In this document: positions 62,295 through 64,000 of the stretch, piece after piece
Position numbering within the stretch: the first letter of the stretch is position 1
How the letters are laid out: each line of letters opens with the position of its first letter
Assembly (NCBI RefSeq): GCF_007995095.1
Contig: NZ_VOPY01000003.1
Coordinates: 124,001 to 188,000 of the forward strand
Direction of reading: 5' to 3'
DNA from: Flavisphingopyxis soli
Lineage (GTDB): Bacteria > Pseudomonadota > Alphaproteobacteria > Sphingomonadales > Sphingomonadaceae
DNA length: 64,000 bases
Notes under the pieces: generated by a model
Databases searched by the model: none
The model's input: only the letters and a program-made list of their open reading frames with translations
What the model was told of the DNA's origin: nothing
Translations under genes and position numbers: made by a program

Positions 62295-63716
62295 TTATCC
62301 GAACGTGACGCCCTTCACTTCCATGAACTCGTCGAGACCGATCGATCCCCCGCCTTCGCGGCCGTTGCCGCTGGCCTTGTAGCCGCCGAAGGGCAGGCCG
62401 GCGCCGGGGCCCCAGGTGTTGATCGTGACGTTGCCCGCGCGCAGTCTTTTGGCGATCGGGCGGGCGGCGTCATGGTCACCCGATATCGTCGCCGAAAGGC
62501 CGTAATCGGTGTCGTTGGCGAGGCGCACGCCTTCGTCGACGTCGGCATAGCTGGTCAGCGTTGCGACGGGACCGAAGGTTTCCTCGCGCCAGATGCGCAT
62601 TTCGGGCGTAACGTCGGCGAGGACGGTCGGGCGGATGTAATAGCCGCGGTTGGTGCCCTCGGGCAGGCCGGTGCCGCCGGTGACGACGCGCGCGCCCTCA
62701 TCGATCGCCGACTGGATCAGGCCCTGGACCTTGTCGAACTGCGCCTTGTTGACGAGCGGGCCGATATGGCCGCCCTCGCTGGCGGGGTCGCCGACCTTGA
62801 CGCTTTCAAACACCTGCTTGGTAAACGCTTCGACACGCTCGGCGTCGCTGGCGTGGACGAGCAGGCGGGTGGGAGCAATGCAGCTCTGGCCCGAATTGGC
62901 GATGACGCCCTGCAGCGTTGGCGGCAGGACGGTCTCGATATCGGCGCCCTCGAGGACGAAATTGGGTGCCTTGCCACCGAGCTCCTGATGGACGCGCTTG
63001 ACCGTCGTTGCCGCTGCCTTGGCGACCTCGATGCCGGCGCGCGTAGATCCGGTGAAGCTCACCATGTCGATATCGGGATGCGCCGAGATCGCCGCGCCGA
63101 CCTCGGGTCCACGACCCTGGACGAGGTTGAAGACGCCCGGCGGGACACCCGCGGCGTCCATCACCTCGGCGAGGATGGCGGCGTTGGTCGGGCATTCTTC
63201 CGAGGGTTTCAGAACCATACAGTTGCCCGCCGCGATGCACGGGCCGACCTTGGCGGTGATCTGGTTGAGCGGCCAGTTCCACGGCGTGATCATGCCGACA
63301 ACACCGATCGGTTCGTGACGGATACTGTTGCCGCGCACGTCGGTTTCGAATTCGAAATCGGCAAGCGCTTTCGCCGCGCCGATGAAGTGCGACAGGCCCG
63401 CACCGACCTGTGCGGTCGAGGCGAAGCTGATCGGCGCGCCCATTTCCTCCGACACCGATTTGGCGATGTCGGGCATGCGCTTCTTATACTCTTCGATGAT
63501 CCGGCCGAGCAGTTCGCCGCGTTCTTCGGGCGTCGTCTGCGAGAAAGTCTCGAACGCCTTGCGCGCTGCGGCGACCGCCTTGTCGACATCGGCAGCCGTG
63601 CCCGCGGTGATGACCGCGCAAGCTTCTTCGGTCGCCGGGTTGATCACCTCTATCCGCTCGCCGCCGTCGCTGTCGGTCCACTGGCCATCGATATAGTTCT
63701 GAAGCTGTTCGCGCAT
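62295..63716 (-). CDS. NAD(P)-dependent aldehyde dehydrogenase
   Basis: A 473-residue aldehyde dehydrogenase; the start at 63716 (MREQLQNYIDGQWTDSD) is the family's usual N-terminus and has AAGGA upstream. The catalytic cysteine is in NSGQSCIAPTRLLV, the general-base glutamate in HQELGGKAPNFV, and the cofactor domain has the FTGSTRAGIEVAKAA motif. It oxidises an aldehyde to the acid; the substrate is not predictable. Transcribed towards kynU, with a short gap. Confidence 0.93.
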   Translation of the reverse strand: MREQLQNYIDGQWTDSDGGERIEVINPATEEACAVITAGTAADVDKAVAAARKAFETFSQTTPEERGELLGRIIEEYKKRMPDIAKSVSEEMGAPISFASTAQVGAGLSHFIGAAKALADFEFETDVRGNSIRHEPIGVVGMITPWNWPLNQITAKVGPCIAAGNCMVLKPSEECPTNAAILAEVMDAAGVPPGVFNLVQGRGPEVGAAISAHPDIDMVSFTGSTRAGIEVAKAAATTVKRVHQELGGKAPNFVLEGADIETVLPPTLQGVIANSGQSCIAPTRLLVHASDAERVEAFTKQVFESVKVGDPASEGGHIGPLVNKAQFDKVQGLIQSAIDEGARVVTGGTGLPEGTNRGYYIRPTVLADVTPEMRIWREETFGPVATLTSYADVDEGVRLANDTDYGLSATISGDHDAARPIAKRLRAGNVTINTWGPGAGLPFGGYKASGNGREGGGSIGLDEFMEVKGVTFG

Positions 63717-63762
63717 GATTGGGTCCTTGGTACTGGATGAATGGAAAAGGGTCGGTGCGGCC

Positions 63763-64000
63763 TCAGCGCCGCTCGACCATGAATTCGACGCGGCGTTTAT
63801 CACGGTTGACGCTGGTGCCGATCTCGCCGCCGATGATCATGTTGACCGCGGTGTCCGGAATGCCTGCGGCGCCGAGCGCCTGTTGCACCGCGAGCGCGCG
63901 GTCGGCGGCGAGCTTGCGGTTAGCCTCGACGGTGCCTTCGGGATCGGCGAACGCAGTGACGGTAATTGCTGCGGTGGGGAAGTCCTTGAGCACGCCTGCG
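63763..64000 (-). CDS. OmpA-like C-terminal domain protein, truncated by the window edge
   Basis: The last 79 residues of a minus-strand gene; the start is beyond base 64000. VLKDFPTAAITVTAFADPEGTVEANRKLAADRALAVQQAL and the ending NRDKRRVEFMVERR are the peptidoglycan-binding domain of OmpA/MotB-like proteins. Its Arg residue in the final RRVEF motif is retained. Nothing can be said of the N-terminal part. It may be cotranscribed with the aldehyde dehydrogenase gene. Confidence 0.8.
   Translation of the reverse strand, partial: AGVLKDFPTAAITVTAFADPEGTVEANRKLAADRALAVQQALGAAGIPDTAVNMIIGGEIGTSVNRDKRRVEFMVERR

Overview
The window reads as an ordinary chromosomal segment of a high-GC alphaproteobacterium of the order Sphingomonadales. 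This rests on its gene families: OmpA-type porin with a proline-rich linker, DUF2793, TorF-type porin, exosortase-A-associated glycosylation genes, an alphaproteobacterial DksA with a reduced zinc finger, TamA/TamB, DUF1465, YdcH pairs and an intracellular PHA depolymerase. GTG starts, short or overlapping intergenic spaces and strongly GC-biased third codon positions run almost throughout. I see no rRNA or tRNA gene, no CRISPR array, no transposase and no integrase.

Layout. 1-9.6 kb: end of a DUF2793 protein, a major OmpA-like porin with a clear terminator, a small lipoprotein, an MsbA-like ABC exporter divergent from an intracellular PHA depolymerase (phaZ), a DUF885 peptidase-like protein, a decayed VOC gene end, a candidate small RNA/22-codon ORF and a DUF2189 membrane protein. 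9.6-15.8 kb: stress-type flavin protein, DUF1232 and SnoaL-like proteins, a thiolase with a MaoC hydratase, an MscS channel, topoisomerase IB and a DJ-1/PfpI protein. 15.8-18.4 kb: a lower-GC islet with an orphan protein and a KefB-like antiporter, bounded by a roughly 180 bp direct repeat of the 3' end of the neighbouring gene. 18.4-22.4 kb: exosortase-A-associated locus (O-glycosylation ligase, a previously easy-to-miss 58-codon gene, a divergent glycosyltransferase and an acidic membrane protein). 22.4-33 kb: an S24/LexA-like repressor with a divergent two-gene unit, DMT exporter, thioredoxin-like protein, ispG, porin, soxR with a textbook sox box facing a 48-aa gene and a VOC protein, TauE/SafE, rlmN and an IalB-like protein. 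33-43.8 kb: dnaN, two sorbosone-dehydrogenase-like proteins, MarR regulator, M17 aminopeptidase and a Baeyer-Villiger-type monooxygenase. 43.8-49.9 kb: rimO, an EAL phosphodiesterase, and a tightly coupled serS-surE-potassium channel unit. 50-53.6 kb: Ser-rich surface protein with a PEP-CTERM-like tail, dksA, PilZ protein, two YdcH proteins and a DUF1465 protein. 53.7-64 kb: tamA-tamB-alpha/beta hydrolase-kynU in one overlapping chain, an aldehyde dehydrogenase and the end of an OmpA-like protein cut by the window edge.

How the genes work together. The clearest functional sets are: envelope biogenesis (TamAB, OmpA-like proteins, exosortase-linked glycosylation and its possible substrate at 50 kb), redox response (SoxR and its divergent two-gene target unit), acyl-CoA metabolism (thiolase plus MaoC; PhaZ), tryptophan degradation (kynureninase with a coupled HGG-type hydrolase that could be a formamidase), c-di-GMP signalling (EAL and PilZ proteins) and tRNA/ribosome functions (serS, rimO, rlmN). 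The best candidates for undescribed biology are the candidate RNA/22-codon ORF at 8.5 kb that carries both a perfect Shine-Dalgarno sequence and its complement, the SoxR-controlled 48-aa protein, the self-regulated apparently leaderless S24 repressor, the 58-aa gene of the exosortase locus, and the repeat-bounded antiporter islet. All assignments come from reading the sequence; no database search was made.
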